Notes: a model not told the origin generated them from the sequence alone. DNA of 64,000 nucleotides from Tianweitania sp. UT-5YL-CI-8 (GCF_030010215.1 NZ_JASCRR010000015.1:1-64000); one strand, 5' to 3'. Positions 8,360-17,168 are shown, counted from the first letter of the stretch. Made by a program: numbers and translations.

Positions 8360-9492
8360 GCTGACGCCTCCCCCAAGAGTGCATCGGCAATCATACAGAA
8401 GTGACCTTCCGGCTGCGCAAGGATGGCAGTGGTGGCCTGCGCCCGCTTGAAATAGAGTTGCGGATCATATTCCCATGTAAAACCTACGCCACCATGCAAC
8501 TGGATTGCCTCTTCCGCCGCACGAAACAACAACTCTGATGCAAGCGCGCGAGCGCCTGACGCTTCCAACCGCAATTCGCCTGCGTCGTCGGCCGAGAAAT
8601 TCGCCGCGGCTCCGTAAATCAGTGCGCGGACCTCTGCAATGTCGACCTCCAGACGGGCGCAGCGATGTTTGATGGCCTGGAACGACGCGATGGCTCGGCC
8701 GAACTGCACGCGTTCGGCGACATAAGCGAGTGTAACATCCATAACTCCCCGGGCGGCTCCAGCCTGCTCGGCAGCAAAGCAGAGTTGGGCAAGCGCGAGA
8801 GCCGCTTCGACGGCATCGGATGTCAAACCATCCCCATCGATCCTGGATTCAGGCGGCAGTTCGAGGGCGTCAAATCGCGCGGCTCCGATGGGACGCGTCG
8901 CGTCCATCGAAGTAAGCGGCTCGATATGAAGTCCAGCATCACGCCGGACGGCGAAAAGCGATAGCACTCCATCGAGAAGCGCCGGAACGAGGACCAAGTC
9001 TGCGAAGGGCAGGTCTACCACCTGAGACACATGTCCATGCAGGGAATAGCCTCCATCGACCTTGGCAGCATTCACCGTGCACACAGCGAGCGGATTAATC
9101 TCTCCAAGGGCGCCCCAGGCTACGGCGATAGTGAGATCTCCTACGGCAATCGCGGGAAGAAGCCGTTGTTTCGCTTCTTCGCTTGCTGCTGCGAGCAATA
9201 GCGGTGTCGCCACACAGGCAGTGGACCAAAACGGTACGCACGCCAGCCATTGACCGCAGATTTCCTGAAGCAGAACAAGCTCTGTTGCGCCAAGGCCAAG
9301 CCCCCCGAATTCCTCGGGAATGGCCATGCTGCACCATCCCAACTCGCGCGACAGGGCCGACCAGAGTTTGGCATCTGTTCCAGCGCCAGAGTCGACTATC
9401 TTGCGTACTGCTTCCGAAGACGACCGTTCCGAAAGCAGACGGGCTGCCTCGTCACGGATCATACGCTGGTCGTCAGTCAGAACGAGAGTCAT
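8356..9492 (-). CDS. Acyl-CoA dehydrogenase, small-subunit type, partner of FadE30-like enzyme (378 aa)
   Basis: This acyl-CoA dehydrogenase-fold protein has a weakly conserved middle domain and a good C-terminal helix bundle (AYVERV-like region FGRAIASFQAIKHRCARLEVDI, then QLHGGVGFTWEYDPQLYFKRA). The N-terminus MTLVLTDDQRMIRDEAARLL is typical. The flavin/substrate strand motifs (SEPxAGSD, GxKxWIT) are not recognisable, as in non-catalytic partner subunits of steroid heterotetrameric dehydrogenases. It is the first gene of a nine-gene operon, and its stop overlaps the next start. The 261-bp intergenic region upstream separates it from a divergent operon. Confidence 0.8.
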   Translation of the reverse strand: MTLVLTDDQRMIRDEAARLLSERSSSEAVRKIVDSGAGTDAKLWSALSRELGWCSMAIPEEFGGLGLGATELVLLQEICGQWLACVPFWSTACVATPLLLAAASEEAKQRLLPAIAVGDLTIAVAWGALGEINPLAVCTVNAAKVDGGYSLHGHVSQVVDLPFADLVLVPALLDGVLSLFAVRRDAGLHIEPLTSMDATRPIGAARFDALELPPESRIDGDGLTSDAVEAALALAQLCFAAEQAGAARGVMDVTLAYVAERVQFGRAIASFQAIKHRCARLEVDIAEVRALIYGAAANFSADDAGELRLEASGARALASELLFRAAEEAIQLHGGVGFTWEYDPQLYFKRAQATTAILAQPEGHFCMIADALLGEASA

Positions 9493-9587
9493 GTCTTCAA
9501 AAATTCTTCCGGAGCTAACAGCATAGCTATGCCGGTCTCTACCGGCTCACACAATCGAGATCGGGATGCCAGCGTCAACCGTTCATT

Positions 9588-9607
9588 GCATCGTCCAAAC
9601 GGGGGAT
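9588..9607 (+). promoter_or_regulatory. Weak operator-like site 2 (divergent fadE / NTF2 promoter region)
   Basis: GCATCGTCCAAACGGGGGAT matches the consensus perfectly in the left half, but the right half-site is degraded. It is about 96 bp from the start of the leftward fadE operon and about 147 bp from the start of the rightward NTF2-SDR-TetR genes, so it could serve either. No other feature is evident in this intergenic region. Confidence 0.4.
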
Positions 9608-9753
9608 AGACGTTGCGCCACCCGAGAGCTTTCACAGCAAAGGCAATTCAACCCTCAGCGAAGAGGATTAACGTGGAAATCGCGTGCATCCCACAAACGA
9701 ACGATGCCGGTTGCAGCTTTTTGCAAATGCTGAGGCTCAAGAGGAGATGGATC

Positions 9754-10254
9754 ATGAGGCAACCGGAAGCGATAGGTCTTGAACAGCGGCTTGCTGACCT
9801 TGAAGGCAAAGTCCGGGCTATGGAAGATCAACTCGCAATCTACCAATTGCTGGCGCGGTATGGCCCTTCCGTCGACAGCCGTTCGGAAACAAGCACCGCG
9901 TCAATGTGGAGTGCAGACGGCATTTATGACTTTGGCGAGACACCCTTGAGAGGCAACCTCGCTATCGGCGGGCTGGTCAACAGTGAGCCACATGTGAGTT
10001 ATGTTGCCAAGGGCAGTGCCCATGTCATGAGCATGCCTTTGGTTCTCTTGGATGGCGAAAGCGCTGTCGCCACAGGATATTCGCGGCTTTATGTCCACCG
10101 TGAAGATGACTGGAAGGTGGAACGGGCCAGCGCAAACCGCTGGGAGCTAGCCAAGACTGAGGATGGTTGGAAGGTGCTAAATCGCCAGAACCGCATGCTG
10201 GATGGCTCTTCAGGTGGGCGTGAACTGCTCTCCCAAGGTATCGGCGAAGGGTGA
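9754..10254 (+). CDS. SnoaL/NTF2-like protein (166 aa)
   Basis: This is a third cone-fold protein with a predicted short N-terminal helix (LEQRLADLEGKVRAMEDQL, possibly coiled coil) before the usual SnoaL_4 opening LAIYQLLARYGPSVDSRS. The ATG used has AGAGGAG eight to ten bases ahead; a longer frame upstream lacks homology. The stop overlaps the GTG start of the next gene. The family includes steroid isomerases and dehydratases, but no specific activity can be assigned. It opens the rightward operon that also holds the TetR regulator. Confidence 0.72.
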   Translation: MRQPEAIGLEQRLADLEGKVRAMEDQLAIYQLLARYGPSVDSRSETSTASMWSADGIYDFGETPLRGNLAIGGLVNSEPHVSYVAKGSAHVMSMPLVLLDGESAVATGYSRLYVHREDDWKVERASANRWELAKTEDGWKVLNRQNRMLDGSSGGRELLSQGIGEG

Positions 10255-11162
10255 CGGATATGACGGAAACCACGCGAGCGCTGGCCGGCAAGGCGATTGT
10301 GATCACCGGAAGTGGCGGCGGACTAGGGGCCGCCTACGCACGTCACGCAGCCGCGCTGGGCGCGGCAGTTCTGATCAATGACATCGATCCCGAAGCTGCG
10401 GAAAGAACCGCTCTCTCGATCGTCAATACAGGCGGGAAGGCAGCCGCTTGTGCTGGTGACATCTCCTCGTGGCGGTTCGCCGAGACGCTGATGGATGCCT
10501 GCCAGGACTTTTTCGGGGCGTTGCACGGTTTGGTGAACAATGCCGGCATTCTCCGTCCCGCAAAAATCGAAGACGTTGCAGAATTGGACCTAAGGCGAAT
10601 GTTCGAAGTCAACGTGCTCGGTACGGCGGCATGCACACAAGCCGCGGTACGGCGGCTGAGGGCCCAAGGCCATGGTGGGTCGATCGTCAACGTGGCTTCT
10701 GGATCGCATGCCGGCGATATTGCTCTCGGCCTGTACGGAGCTACGAAAGGGGCGGTAGCTTCCCTAACATACGGTTGGGCAATGGAATTGCGCGGAAGCG
10801 ACATCCGCTTGAATGCAGTGTCTCCCTTGGCCGAAACCGCCATGGCGGCGCAGAACGCATCACTGCTGGAGCTGCAATCTGCTAGTCGCGAGGTGAAATA
10901 TCACACGTTACCCGCTGCGGAGATCAATGCGCCGGTGGTCAGTTTCCTGTTGTCAGACCTATCCCGCGCGATCCATGGCCAAATCGTCAGGATCGCGGGG
11001 CGTCAGCTTTCCTATTTGACGCACCCGACAATCGCCCAGCCGGTCATGGAGGGCGAATGGAACTTCGAGAACGTCGTGGACGCATTTGCCGGCACGCTGT
11101 CGAAAGCACAGCGAAAACTGGGGTTATCCGTCGAGGAACTGGACGGATTTGGTCGCCCATAA
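10251..11162 (+). CDS. SDR oxidoreductase with C-terminal extension (303 aa)
   Basis: This classical SDR core has TGSGGGLG at residues 19-26, NNAG at 96-99, and Ser150, Tyr162 and Lys166 (LYGATKGA). It continues for about 60 residues past the core with HPTIAQPVMEGEWNFENVVDAF and a LSKAQRKLGLS helix. This tail is shared with dehydrogenases of the multifunctional-enzyme type (17-beta-HSD4/Hsd4-like), which oxidise 3-hydroxyacyl-CoA side chains. The GTG start overlaps the previous stop (GTGA); an ATG three codons in is an alternative. Role in side-chain oxidation is inferred. Confidence 0.78.
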   Translation: MTDMTETTRALAGKAIVITGSGGGLGAAYARHAAALGAAVLINDIDPEAAERTALSIVNTGGKAAACAGDISSWRFAETLMDACQDFFGALHGLVNNAGILRPAKIEDVAELDLRRMFEVNVLGTAACTQAAVRRLRAQGHGGSIVNVASGSHAGDIALGLYGATKGAVASLTYGWAMELRGSDIRLNAVSPLAETAMAAQNASLLELQSASREVKYHTLPAAEINAPVVSFLLSDLSRAIHGQIVRIAGRQLSYLTHPTIAQPVMEGEWNFENVVDAFAGTLSKAQRKLGLSVEELDGFGRP

Positions 11163-11235
11163 TGCGCCGGAAAGAGCCGGGATGTCAGAGAAGAACTGCG
11201 ATAGAGTGAAGTTTTTGCAAGCTGCGCTGCTTTGC

Positions 11236-11241
11236 TATAAG
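11236..11241 (+). promoter_or_regulatory. Possible -10 element for the TetR gene
   Basis: TATAAG lies about 80 bp ahead of the chosen TetR start, with TTTTGC 17 bp upstream as a poor -35. It sits in the 156-bp gap after the SDR stop, so the regulator may be transcribed both with the preceding genes and alone. No copy of the 20-bp palindrome is present here. Confidence 0.25.
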
Positions 11242-11318
11242 CGGCCTAGTGATATGCCGCGTAACCTTTGACTACTCCCGGTGCAATGTTTCGACGCGCG
11301 AGATTTAGGAACACAGGC

Positions 11319-12089
11319 GTGAACCGATCCTTGAAAATAACGGACGACGTTCCCTCCAACGTCGATGAACCTGAAGACGACGGTGTGGCGGGCCGCGCCG
11401 GTGACGTTCGACCTGCGAGCAATCCTCGAAAGGAACTCGTTCGCGAGCAGTTGATTGACATTGCTGCGCAGCTTTTCGACAGTAAAGGTTACGTTCAGAC
11501 CAGCATCAATGATATTGCACGCGCAATCGGCTTAGGGCGTTCCGCAGTCTACCACTACTTCCGCAACAAGGAGGAGATCCTCGCAGCCCTTGTCGAGGCC
11601 GAGGCTCTCACTCCGTCGCATCAATTGCAGGAATTGATCGAGCAGCCAGGCCTGACACAACGTGAACGCCTACGTCGCGCCATCACCGACGGTATTCGGC
11701 GCCGATTGTCTTCGGGATCGCGCTTCATTCTTTTATCTAGGTTAGAAGCACAGATACCCGAAGAGCTCGGGCCCCTCTACAATCGCGGCAGGCGAGACAT
11801 CTTTGATTTTTATGTTCGATGCATCTCGGAAGGTATGGAGAGCGGGGAGTTCCGACGCACTGACGCAAAGATCGCGGCCTTTGCAGTCATCGGCATGGCG
11901 AACTGGACATCGCGCTGGTATTCGCCCGTCGGTCCGCGGACACCCGACGAGATTGGTGAGATCATCGCAGACATCGCTCTACAGGGCCTTTTGGCACATG
12001 GTAACCAGTTGCTGGACCAACGAACGATCCATGATGCCATCGACGGCCTTCGGCAACAGATCGATACATTAGAGCGCTGCCTTAGATAG
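11319..12089 (+). CDS. TetR-family regulator, KstR2-like (256 aa)
   Basis: This regulator has an N-terminal TetR helix-turn-helix: LIDIAAQLFDSKGYVQTSINDIARAIGLGRSAVYHYFRNKEEIL. About 45 poorly conserved residues precede it. The C-terminal ligand domain contains NWTSRWYSPVGPRTPDEIGE, which recalls the VRWYRPGGPLT..Q(V)G segment of mycobacterial KstR2, the repressor of HIP catabolism that responds to HIP-CoA. It is the only TetR-type gene in the window and is therefore the prime candidate to bind the repeated palindrome. The start is uncertain: GTG 11319 has AGGA eight bases ahead, while ATG 11286 and TTG 11268 lie upstream without one. It ends 1 bp from the convergent VOC gene. Confidence 0.82.
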   Translation: MNRSLKITDDVPSNVDEPEDDGVAGRAGDVRPASNPRKELVREQLIDIAAQLFDSKGYVQTSINDIARAIGLGRSAVYHYFRNKEEILAALVEAEALTPSHQLQELIEQPGLTQRERLRRAITDGIRRRLSSGSRFILLSRLEAQIPEELGPLYNRGRRDIFDFYVRCISEGMESGEFRRTDAKIAAFAVIGMANWTSRWYSPVGPRTPDEIGEIIADIALQGLLAHGNQLLDQRTIHDAIDGLRQQIDTLERCLR

Positions 12090-12090
12090 A

Positions 12091-12690
12091 TCAGCTGAAA
12101 GTGACGTTCGCGCTGACCACGAAGTCACCATAGGTATCGAATTTGATCAATTGTTGGCTGCCCGAGTGTGCCTTGATCTTCTCGAACACGGCTTGCCGCA
12201 TATGTTGCCATCGCGGGGGGCTGATCTCAAGCATAAGTCCAATTAGGTCTGGGGAGCGATAGTAGATGATAGGATCCGGCTGACCGACGATAGGAATGAC
12301 AAATTCCGGCTCGTATCCGCCTGCTTCCACACGTCGGCACGCTTCCTGAAAATCAGGCACCCAATAGCCCAGATGCTGTAACCCCTCGCGTCCGGCGGCC
12401 AGAAAGTCGCGATATGGCGACGGTGCGTCGTTTACCTGCTCGATCAGTTCAACTTGCACATCTCCGACGTAACCGAATGCAAGACGGGTCTCAACGACCA
12501 CTTCCTCACCGCGATACAACGAGGGCGCCGGCGGCCGGCCGGTCCCCTTATCGAAATGCAAAAAAGGGCCGAAGCCGAGGACCCCTGTCCAATGGTTGAC
12601 AGCTGCATCGAGGTTCCGCACCACGAAGCCGAGCTGCGTGGCCGGGCCGAGGACCGGCTTCAGCTTTTCCTGAGCATCCGACTCCGACAC
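12091..12690 (-). CDS. VOC/glyoxalase-superfamily protein (199 aa)
   Basis: The first half is a VOC domain (QLGFVVRNLDAAVNHWTGVLGFGPF, then EGLQHLGYWVPDF), with a Leu-Met-Leu-Glu metal-site strand (LIGLMLEISPP). Related proteins are epimerases, dioxygenases or glyoxalases; methylmalonyl-CoA epimerase has the same fold. Since steroid ring D/C breakdown yields methyl-branched CoA esters and propionyl-CoA, an epimerase role would fit, but this is inference. The C-terminal 45 residues are not part of the domain. It is the last gene of the epimerase-SDR-thiolase operon. Confidence 0.75.
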   Translation of the reverse strand: MSESDAQEKLKPVLGPATQLGFVVRNLDAAVNHWTGVLGFGPFLHFDKGTGRPPAPSLYRGEEVVVETRLAFGYVGDVQVELIEQVNDAPSPYRDFLAAGREGLQHLGYWVPDFQEACRRVEAGGYEPEFVIPIVGQPDPIIYYRSPDLIGLMLEISPPRWQHMRQAVFEKIKAHSGSQQLIKFDTYGDFVVSANVTFS

Positions 12691-12705
12691 CGTGATCTCC
12701 TGTCA

Positions 12706-13953
12706 CTAAAAAATTTCGAACAATCCCGAGGCACCCATGCCGCCGCCGACGCACATTGTCACGACACCATACTTCGCCTTCCTGCGGCGGCCTTCGAAAA
12801 GAATGTGCCCAGCCGTGCGCGCGCCGGTCATGCCGAAAGGATGTCCCACCGCGATGGCACCACCATTGACGTTGAGTTTCTCGGGGTCGATTCCCAAATG
12901 GTCTCGGCAATAGAGAGCTTGACTGGCGAACGCCTCGTTTAGCTCCCACAGCCCGATGTCGTCTATCGTTAGTCCGTGCTGTCTCAAAAGCTTCGGAACG
13001 GAGAAGATGGGCCCAATGCCCATTTCCTCCGGCGGACATCCCGCAACAGCCATTCCGCGATAAGCACCTAACGGTTCCAGCCCCAGCTTTTCAGCGCGCT
13101 TCGCCTCCATCAGTACAAGCGCAGCAGCGCCATCAGAAAGCTGAGAAGAGTTGCCGGCCGTAACATATTCACCCAGCTTGATGACCTCACCGTCCGCGAA
13201 GACCGGCTTGAGCTTGGCTAGGCCTTCCAGCGTTGTGTCGGAGCGAAAACCCTCGTCATGCGTCAGCACAACGTCTTCAAAATGGGTCTCGTTGGTTGCC
13301 TTGTCAAAGACAGACTTACGCGAAGGAAGCGGTACAATTTCCTCGCTGAACCGGCCGGACTTATGCGCATCGGCAGTTCGAAGATGGCTGGCCAGCGCGA
13401 ATTCGTCCTGCGCCTCGCGGGTGATGCCGTACTTTTCCGCCACGATCTCGGCGGTCTCAATCATCGTCATGTACATATGAGGCCAGTGCTTCAGGACGGC
13501 CTCGGAGCGGTTGCGATAGGCATTCTTGTGCTTGTTCTGCGTTAGGCTAATCGACTCGACCCCACCAGCGGCCACGGTCTCCATGCCGTCGACAATGATC
13601 TGCTTCGCAGCAATCGAAACAGCCATCAACCCAGATGAGCACATACGATCGACCGACATACCTGCCACGGTTTCTGGAAGCCCAGCGGCAGCAGCGGTTA
13701 GCCGGCCGATATTATAGCCCTGAGTGCCTTGCTGGGCCGAGCAGCCCATGATGACGTCTTCGACCTCAGAGGGGTCGATGCGCGCGCGCGCGACGGCCTC
13801 CCGCACTGCGTGGCCGGAGAGCGCCGGCGCCTCTGTGTCGTTGAATGCACCACGGAAGGCTTTGCCAATTGGCGTTCGAGCGACGGATACGATGACGGCT
13901 TCACGCAAAAGAAGTTCTCCCGCAGCGGTGGAAAGGACGGCGCCCGGAGGCAT
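12706..13953 (-). CDS. Acetyl-CoA acyltransferase (thiolase, 415 aa)
   Basis: This is a degradative thiolase with acyl-accepting Cys105 (DRMCSSGLM), the NEAFA loop, His in GGAIAVGHPFG and the second Cys in MCVGGGMG. The length is slightly above the usual 390-400 because the first 15 residues (MPPGAVLSTAAGELL) precede the conserved start. A TTG at codon 16, following GGAGAAC, may be the real start. It differs from the FadA6-like thiolase at 49.7 kb and may take a different chain length, for example in side-chain removal. A palindrome copy lies 38 bp upstream, in the 60-bp gap behind an SDR, which suggests a private promoter. Confidence 0.85.
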   Translation of the reverse strand: MPPGAVLSTAAGELLLREAVIVSVARTPIGKAFRGAFNDTEAPALSGHAVREAVARARIDPSEVEDVIMGCSAQQGTQGYNIGRLTAAAAGLPETVAGMSVDRMCSSGLMAVSIAAKQIIVDGMETVAAGGVESISLTQNKHKNAYRNRSEAVLKHWPHMYMTMIETAEIVAEKYGITREAQDEFALASHLRTADAHKSGRFSEEIVPLPSRKSVFDKATNETHFEDVVLTHDEGFRSDTTLEGLAKLKPVFADGEVIKLGEYVTAGNSSQLSDGAAALVLMEAKRAEKLGLEPLGAYRGMAVAGCPPEEMGIGPIFSVPKLLRQHGLTIDDIGLWELNEAFASQALYCRDHLGIDPEKLNVNGGAIAVGHPFGMTGARTAGHILFEGRRRKAKYGVVTMCVGGGMGASGLFEIF

Positions 13954-13990
13954 GGTTTAGCAGCATCGGTAGGCAATCCGTCAGAATCGA

Positions 13991-14010
13991 GCATCGTCTG
14001 AAAAGACTAG
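13991..14010 (+). promoter_or_regulatory. Operator-like palindrome, site 3 (in front of the thiolase)
   Basis: GCATCGTCTGAAAAGACTAG is essentially the full consensus. The core TCGTCT-GAAA-AGACTA is an inverted repeat with one mismatch. It lies between an SDR stop and the thiolase start. Confidence 0.7.
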
Positions 14011-14013
14011 CGG

Positions 14014-14772
14014 TCAGGAGATGAGGATGCCGCTGTCTACCGCCAACATCTGGCCGGTCGTACGTCGTGATTCGTCCGATGCCAAAAACACCGCAGCATT
14101 GGCGACATCGATCGGCTCGCTCATGCCCAAGAGATAGGCACGGCGTTGTGCTTCGAGATGCGGTTCGGACGCAAAAAAGCTCAACACTCGGTCCGTCGCC
14201 ACAGCGCCGGGCACAAGCACATTCACCCGAACGTTTTCAGCCGCGTATTCGACCGCCATCGCGCGGGTCAGTGCGATCACTCCGCCCTTGGAGGCGGAAT
14301 AGGCATCACGGTTTGGTATTCCCATCACCCCCATGATGGAGCCGGTGTTCACCACCGCCCCGCCGCCGGCCTTGATCAATTCTGGGATTCCGTAATGACA
14401 ACACAGCCATGTGCCGAACAAATCAAGCTCGATCGTCTTCCAGAACACCTCCGCAGACGTACGGGTGACCGGTCCATCCTCCGCGGACGAACCTCCCGCG
14501 TTGTTATAGAGAATGTTCAGTCTGCCGAAGACAGCGACAGTCCGAGCAATCGCGGCTTCGACGCTCTCCGCCTTCGTGACATCTGTCTCCACGAAAATTG
14601 CTTCGCCACCGGACAAACGGATGTCATCCACGATCTTTTCGCCGTGCTCCCTGCGGCGGCCGGCCACTGCCACCATCGCACCCTCCTTGGCGAAGACGTC
14701 ACAGGCGACTGCGCCAATACCCCCGGTACCGCCGGTAATGAAGGCAACTTTGTCCTTGAGCCTTCCGACCAT
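14014..14772 (-). CDS. Short-chain dehydrogenase (252 aa)
   Basis: This is a classical SDR: TGGTGGIG at residues 13-20, NNAGG, a Ser-containing strand NTGSIMG, and catalytic Tyr and Lys in RDAYSASKGG. The C-terminal strand TTGQMLAVDSG replaces the usual VDGG. The start chosen, seven bases after the preceding SDR stop, has AAGGA ten bases upstream; the longer reading would overlap that gene. Two SDRs in tandem within one operon suggest sequential oxidation of two hydroxyls or action on stereoisomers. The substrate is unknown. Confidence 0.8.
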   Translation of the reverse strand: MVGRLKDKVAFITGGTGGIGAVACDVFAKEGAMVAVAGRRREHGEKIVDDIRLSGGEAIFVETDVTKAESVEAAIARTVAVFGRLNILYNNAGGSSAEDGPVTRTSAEVFWKTIELDLFGTWLCCHYGIPELIKAGGGAVVNTGSIMGVMGIPNRDAYSASKGGVIALTRAMAVEYAAENVRVNVLVPGAVATDRVLSFFASEPHLEAQRRAYLLGMSEPIDVANAAVFLASDESRRTTGQMLAVDSGILIS

Positions 14773-14779
14773 GGTGACG

Positions 14780-15667
14780 TCATTCCTTACGAAGCGGGTG
14801 GGGGGGGCGAGGGGTATATCCATCTGCAACAATGATGGGCAAATGCGTCCAGCCGTTATCCTGCAATCTCATCCATGCACCTGCGGCCAGCGCGCCCCCG
14901 TCCACGACTATGCTCGACCCGCTGACCCATCCTGATAGACGGTCGGATGCGAGAAAGAGAGCGGCTCCCGCCGAATCCGCTCCCTCGCCGAACCGGCCTA
15001 TCGGGAACCACCGCGAGAGATGATCTCTATTTTCCGGCGGCACACGCGGCGTTGCAACTATCTGAGCCGTGTTGGTCGTCTCCGGCGCGATGGCGTTCAC
15101 TCGTATGCCATACTGACCCAACTCCACGGCGAGGCTTTGTGTGAAGCCGGTGATCGCAGCCTTAAACGCCGAATAGACCACCGTCAGTGGGATTCCGCGA
15201 AACGCCTCGATGGTTGAAATATTGATGATGCTCCCCCCGCCGCCCTCTCGCATGAGGGGAATAGCGGCCTTGGACATGTGAAGGAGATGCAGCAGATTAA
15301 CCGCATAGAGCGCATCCCATTCTTCCTCCGTAGACTCTGCAAACTCTGTCTTATAGCCGAGATAATCGCCGACATTGTTGACCAGGACGTCGAGCCCGCC
15401 GAATCGTTCGCGCACGTCGCTTATGATGCGTCTTGATTCGGTGCCTTTCCTGACATCTGCCTCGATGACCAGGCAATCGCAGCCGCGAGACTCCAAAAGC
15501 TTACGTATTTCTGCTGCGCGCGAGGCGTCGATTTCTATAACTGCGACGCGCATGCCCGCCTGCGCAAAAAGCTCTGCGGTAGCCCGGCCTATGCCCGCTC
15601 CGCCGCCGGTTACCAGTGCGACTTTGCCGGCGAGGCCAAGGATCGAAAGCTCTTCCGAGATTGTCAT
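14780..15667 (-). CDS. Short-chain dehydrogenase with C-terminal tail (295 aa)
   Basis: The SDR core has TGGGAGIG at residues 20-27, NNVGDYLGYKTEF after the central strand, and Tyr and Lys in VVYSAFKAA. About 35 residues follow the usual VVDGGA end (LQDNGWTHLPIIVADGYTP), a tail not common in FabG-like enzymes. The ATG overlaps the stop of the NTF2-like gene (ATGA). It belongs to the operon running from the epimerase gene to the VOC gene. A ring-hydroxyl or hydroxyacyl-CoA dehydrogenase role is likely from context only. Confidence 0.78.
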   Translation of the reverse strand: MTISEELSILGLAGKVALVTGGGAGIGRATAELFAQAGMRVAVIEIDASRAAEIRKLLESRGCDCLVIEADVRKGTESRRIISDVRERFGGLDVLVNNVGDYLGYKTEFAESTEEEWDALYAVNLLHLLHMSKAAIPLMREGGGGSIINISTIEAFRGIPLTVVYSAFKAAITGFTQSLAVELGQYGIRVNAIAPETTNTAQIVATPRVPPENRDHLSRWFPIGRFGEGADSAGAALFLASDRLSGWVSGSSIVVDGGALAAGAWMRLQDNGWTHLPIIVADGYTPRPPHPLRKE

Positions 15668-16134
15668 ACCCTCACCTTGCTAGGCTCGATCGATGATGGC
15701 CTCACGGCCGTTTTGAAAACCGTTTCGCCAACGAGAATGAGGGAACGACAGGATAGCAGCCATCGCCCGCCGCTACGCTGAAACTGATCCTCGTAGCGAA
15801 CCGTCATCTCATAGCAAAACTCTTCGCCGCCGCTGCGATAGTAGTGGCGGGCGAACGTATAGGTTTGCGCATCCGCTTTATCGTGACCGAAGACGGGAAC
15901 CTGCCCGACCACTGCATGATAAGTCCGCTCATATCGAGCGACCATCATCGGCGGTACGGTGGCCAGTTGCTCCCGACCGACGAAGCGACCGCGAGGGGCG
16001 TTAAGAACACCGTCCTCGGTAAATTGCGCGGCAAACAATGTACCGTCGCCCCGATCGACCGCCATAGCGTAGCGGTCGGCAAGAGCGCGCAGTTCCAATG
16101 CGGAGATGACTTCTTCAGACATCGGCAAGATCAC
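15664..16134 (-). CDS. SnoaL/NTF2-like protein (156 aa)
   Basis: This is a fourth cone-fold protein. LELRALADRYAMAVDRGDGTLFAAQFTEDG at about residues 12-41 carries the SnoaL_4 Tyr and Asp, and a FYCYEMTVRYEDQFQR-like strand with Arg follows. The GTG start overlaps the epimerase stop (GTGA); an ATG four codons inside is also possible. The gene sits between an extended and a classical SDR, an arrangement compatible with oxidation followed by isomerisation or dehydration. No direct evidence for the reaction exists in the sequence. Confidence 0.7.
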   Translation of the reverse strand: MILPMSEEVISALELRALADRYAMAVDRGDGTLFAAQFTEDGVLNAPRGRFVGREQLATVPPMMVARYERTYHAVVGQVPVFGHDKADAQTYTFARHYYRSGGEEFCYEMTVRYEDQFQRSGGRWLLSCRSLILVGETVFKTAVRPSSIEPSKVRV

Positions 16135-17045
16135 GGCCTGACACCTTCAACCAAGCCAACGACCTCTTCCACGGCGCGCCGGACATCGCGGCGCCGATAA
16201 CCAAGCAAGGCCGTCTCAGCGGGATCCGGCTCATAGGCGAGGACCTCGCCACGACCCGGAACGATAAAGGCATCTGGCAGCAATGGATGCTCCAGGTCAC
16301 GCTCCTCCAGGCGACGATCCGTTCCCACTGCCGTGAAAATGAGCTGGAAGAACTCACGGAAGGTAAGGTTCTCGTCGCCGATCAGATAGGCTCGACCGGA
16401 TTCCGCATTGCGGAGCGCGCCCGAGATGGCTTCGCTGAGCGAGAGAACCGACATGTAGTTCGTTCCGCCTGCGGGAGCGAAGTCAGGAATCTCTGGCATC
16501 TCGCCCCTGCCCCACGCCGCGAGGGTTTCGTAGCGCCGCGCAGCAACCCCAGGTGTCACGCCAACGATAGAGGGCGGATTGAGCGTTGACACTTTGAAAT
16601 CAGCACTGGCAAGCGCGCGCGCACCTTCATCGGCAAGTTTCCGCGCGCGGACATAGGCGTTGGTTTCAGCCAGGTGCGGCATCACGTGATGATAATAACT
16701 TCCCAACTGGACGAACCGCCCGACACCAGCCACTTTTGCCCGTTCCGCGAAGGCCGGCACACCTTCTATCTGAGTGGCGCGCCAGAAAGCATGCTCGTCG
16801 GTTCCCTTCGGCAAATGACGGATGTCATTGCCGGCTGCGAAAACGATCGCTTCGAACGGGGCCAGATCCTGGGTGGAAAAATCACCCGTCGTGTAGTCAC
16901 CTAAAAGTATAGGGAAACTCGACACCGAAGCTTCACGCGCAACAGGCTTGCGCGCTGCCAAGACGATCTCGTGGCCCTCGCTTGCCAGATGGTGGGCTAC
17001 ATTTCCACCGATCATGCCAGTGCCCCCGACAATAAGAACCTTCAT
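16131..17045 (-). CDS. NAD-dependent epimerase/dehydratase-family protein, extended SDR (304 aa)
   Basis: The N-terminal Rossmann fold MKVLIVGGTGMIGGNVA with the GxxGxxG form places this among extended SDRs (epimerases, 3-beta-hydroxysteroid dehydrogenase/isomerase relatives). After it come FAAGNDIRHLP and a Ser-rich strand (QLGSYYHHVMP) where the catalytic Ser and Tyr are expected; a plain YxxxK is not obvious. The ATG chosen follows GGAGAAACGC, whereas an upstream extension lacks homology. It is the first gene of a six-gene leftward operon. Steroid relatives in this superfamily exist, but the substrate is not readable. Confidence 0.72.
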   Translation of the reverse strand: MKVLIVGGTGMIGGNVAHHLASEGHEIVLAARKPVAREASVSSFPILLGDYTTGDFSTQDLAPFEAIVFAAGNDIRHLPKGTDEHAFWRATQIEGVPAFAERAKVAGVGRFVQLGSYYHHVMPHLAETNAYVRARKLADEGARALASADFKVSTLNPPSIVGVTPGVAARRYETLAAWGRGEMPEIPDFAPAGGTNYMSVLSLSEAISGALRNAESGRAYLIGDENLTFREFFQLIFTAVGTDRRLEERDLEHPLLPDAFIVPGRGEVLAYEPDPAETALLGYRRRDVRRAVEEVVGLVEGVRP

Positions 17046-17106
17046 GCGTTTCTCCACTGAGCAGCAAACCACGGGTGTCCGAGGTTTGCCACTACCGCCG
17101 AATTCG

Positions 17107-17126
17107 GCATCGTCCGCTTTAGGTAT
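17107..17126 (+). promoter_or_regulatory. Weak operator-like site 4a
   Basis: GCATCGTCCGCTTTAGGTAT keeps the left half of the consensus but not the right. It is 61 bp ahead of the leftward epimerase start, in the divergent region shared with the acyl-CoA ligase gene. Confidence 0.35.
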
Positions 17127-17148
17127 GGTCATAGAAAACGCTTCGCGA

Positions 17149-17168
17149 TTAATTCATCCAGACGATGC
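17149..17168 (-). promoter_or_regulatory. Operator-like site 4b
   Basis: On the minus strand GCATCGTCTGGATGAATTAA matches the left half fully and the right half partly. Together with site 4a it places two related sequences, facing opposite ways, in the same divergent promoter region. Confidence 0.45.
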
